NCBI RefSeq assembly: GCF_001940455.1
Contig: NZ_MKQR01000026.1
Location: 365,800 to 429,799 of the forward strand
Direction of reading: 5' to 3'
Origin: Actinokineospora bangkokensis
GTDB lineage: Bacteria > Actinomycetota > Actinomycetes > Mycobacteriales > Pseudonocardiaceae
Length of the DNA stretch: 64,000 nucleotides
Position 1 is the first letter of the stretch. Every line of letters begins with the position of its first letter. Under the pieces are notes generated by a model. That model did no database searches, was not told the origin of the DNA, and saw only the letters and a list, made by a program, of their open reading frames with translations. This document shows positions 63,142 through 64,000 of this stretch, one piece after another. The position numbers and the translations under genes were made by a program.

Positions 63142-63936
63142 GTGCTGACCATCGGGGAGTTCTCGCGGCTGACCCACCTGAGCGTGCGGACGCTGCGCCG
63201 GTACCACGAAGCGGCCCTGCTGGAGCCCGCCGTGGTGGACGAGGGCACCGGGTACCGCTACTACGCCGTCGACCAGATCCCGACCGCGCAGGTGATCCAC
63301 CGCCTGCGCGAACTGGACGTCCCGCTCAACGACGTGCGGCAGATCCTGCGGACCCCAGACCCGGGCGCCCGGTCGGCCCTGGTCGCGGACCACCTGCAAC
63401 GCCTGGAGGACGTGCTCGACCGCACCAGGGCCGCGGTCGTGTCGCTGCGCCGCCTGCTCCGGCCCGACCCCGCGCCGATCGCCGTCGAGCTGCGGGCGGA
63501 ACCGGCCAGGACGGTCGCGGCGGTGGCGGCCGAGGTCGGGCACGGCGACGTCGCGGCCTGGTTCGCGGGCGCGATGGCCGAGCTGGAGGCGGCGGTCGGC
63601 GGCGCAGCGACCGGGCCGCCGGGCGGCTGCTACGACAACGCCCTCTTCGAGGAGGAACGCGGTCGCGCGCTGGTCTACCTGCCGACCGCCGCGCCACCCC
63701 GCACCGGGCGCGTGCACCCCGTGGAGCTGCCCGCCGCGGAGCTGGCCGTCACCACGCACGTGGGGGAGCACGACGGCATCGAGGTCACGTACGGGGCGCT
63801 GGGGACGTGGGTGGTGGAGAACGCGATGTCGGTGGCCGGGCCGGTGCGGGAGGTGTACGTCTGCGGTCCGCGGGACGCGGGCGACCCGGGTGCGTGGCGC
63901 ACGGAGATCGGCTGGCCGGTGTTCCGGGTGACGTGA
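63142..63936 (+). CDS. MerR family regulator with GyrI-like effector domain
   Basis: Protein of 264 residues from a GTG at 63142 (VLTIGEFSRLTHLSVRTLRR). The winged helix is VRTLRRYHEAALLEP with the dimer helix after RHRLRELDVPLNDVRQILR-like residues. The C-terminal half (VELRAEPARTVAAVAAEVGH, then FEEERGRALVYLPTAAP) resembles the GyrI-like ligand domains of BmrR-type activators. It is divergent from the operon it should activate and shares its control region. Confidence 0.9.
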   Translation: MLTIGEFSRLTHLSVRTLRRYHEAALLEPAVVDEGTGYRYYAVDQIPTAQVIHRLRELDVPLNDVRQILRTPDPGARSALVADHLQRLEDVLDRTRAAVVSLRRLLRPDPAPIAVELRAEPARTVAAVAAEVGHGDVAAWFAGAMAELEAAVGGAATGPPGGCYDNALFEEERGRALVYLPTAAPPRTGRVHPVELPAAELAVTTHVGEHDGIEVTYGALGTWVVENAMSVAGPVREVYVCGPRDAGDPGAWRTEIGWPVFRVT

Positions 63937-64000
63937 GGGTGGCTTGCTGGTTGGCTTGCTGCTGCGCAGCTGCGTCAAAGAACGCGGATTGCTTTGCGGG

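Overview
The window is high-GC DNA with very high GC at third codon positions, frequent GTG starts and ATGA or GTGA gene overlaps. It carries a complete Mce lipid-import operon, KorAB and HadA/HadB genes. This points to an actinobacterium, most likely of the Pseudonocardiales; the genus cannot be fixed from the sequence alone. Read on the minus strand, the first 37 kb follows the classical actinobacterial order: tRNA-Thr, tRNA-Met, rpmG, hadA-hadB, tRNA-Trp, secE-nusG-rplK-rplA, rplJ-rplL, mkl, rpoB-rpoC, rpsL-rpsG-fusA-tuf, rpsJ-rplC-rplD-rplW-rplB.

Region by region: 1-7559 holds the S10 operon head (rplB is cut by the window edge) and the str operon. 8003-8737 is a secreted zinc D-Ala-D-Ala carboxypeptidase-like gene. 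9207-16696 is rpoC-rpoB. 17029-28935 is one tightly coupled minus-strand Mce operon: ATPase, two YrbE permeases, six Mce proteins and two Mce-associated membrane proteins. 29153-34308 returns to ribosomal and elongation genes with an L10 leader, NusG, SecE and tRNA-Trp. 34452-37343 holds an aminotransferase, HadAB, L33 and two tRNAs. 37429-44690 has an EAL signalling protein, a GNAT enzyme, an AlkZ-like winged-helix protein, a SigE-type sigma factor with a membrane partner, and a small secreted protein. 45128-45852 is tRNA-Tyr and yajQ.

The accessory part is 45832-48624. This is a decayed integrative element inserted in the 3' end of yajQ and bounded by a 21-base direct repeat (one mismatch). 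It keeps the C-terminal half of a tyrosine integrase, a frameshifted KorSA-like GntR gene, an intact YdcF-like gene and an unknown gene. Short GGTACA-type repeat pairs lie near both ends. A second small island (about 53664-55050) of lower GC carries a hydrolase remnant and an orphan PIN-domain protein.

The right arm (48779-63936) is metabolic and regulatory: rfbA, htpX, a siderophore-interacting protein, an amidase-TetR pair with a 20-base palindromic operator, a DDAH-like hydrolase divergent from an Lrp regulator, a crotonase, the KorAB 2-oxoacid:ferredoxin oxidoreductase, and an NTF2-like/SDR/esterase operon divergent from a MerR regulator. In that last pair both promoters show a 19-base spacer and appear to give leaderless messages. 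Twelve to thirteen strong hairpin terminators separate the transcription units.
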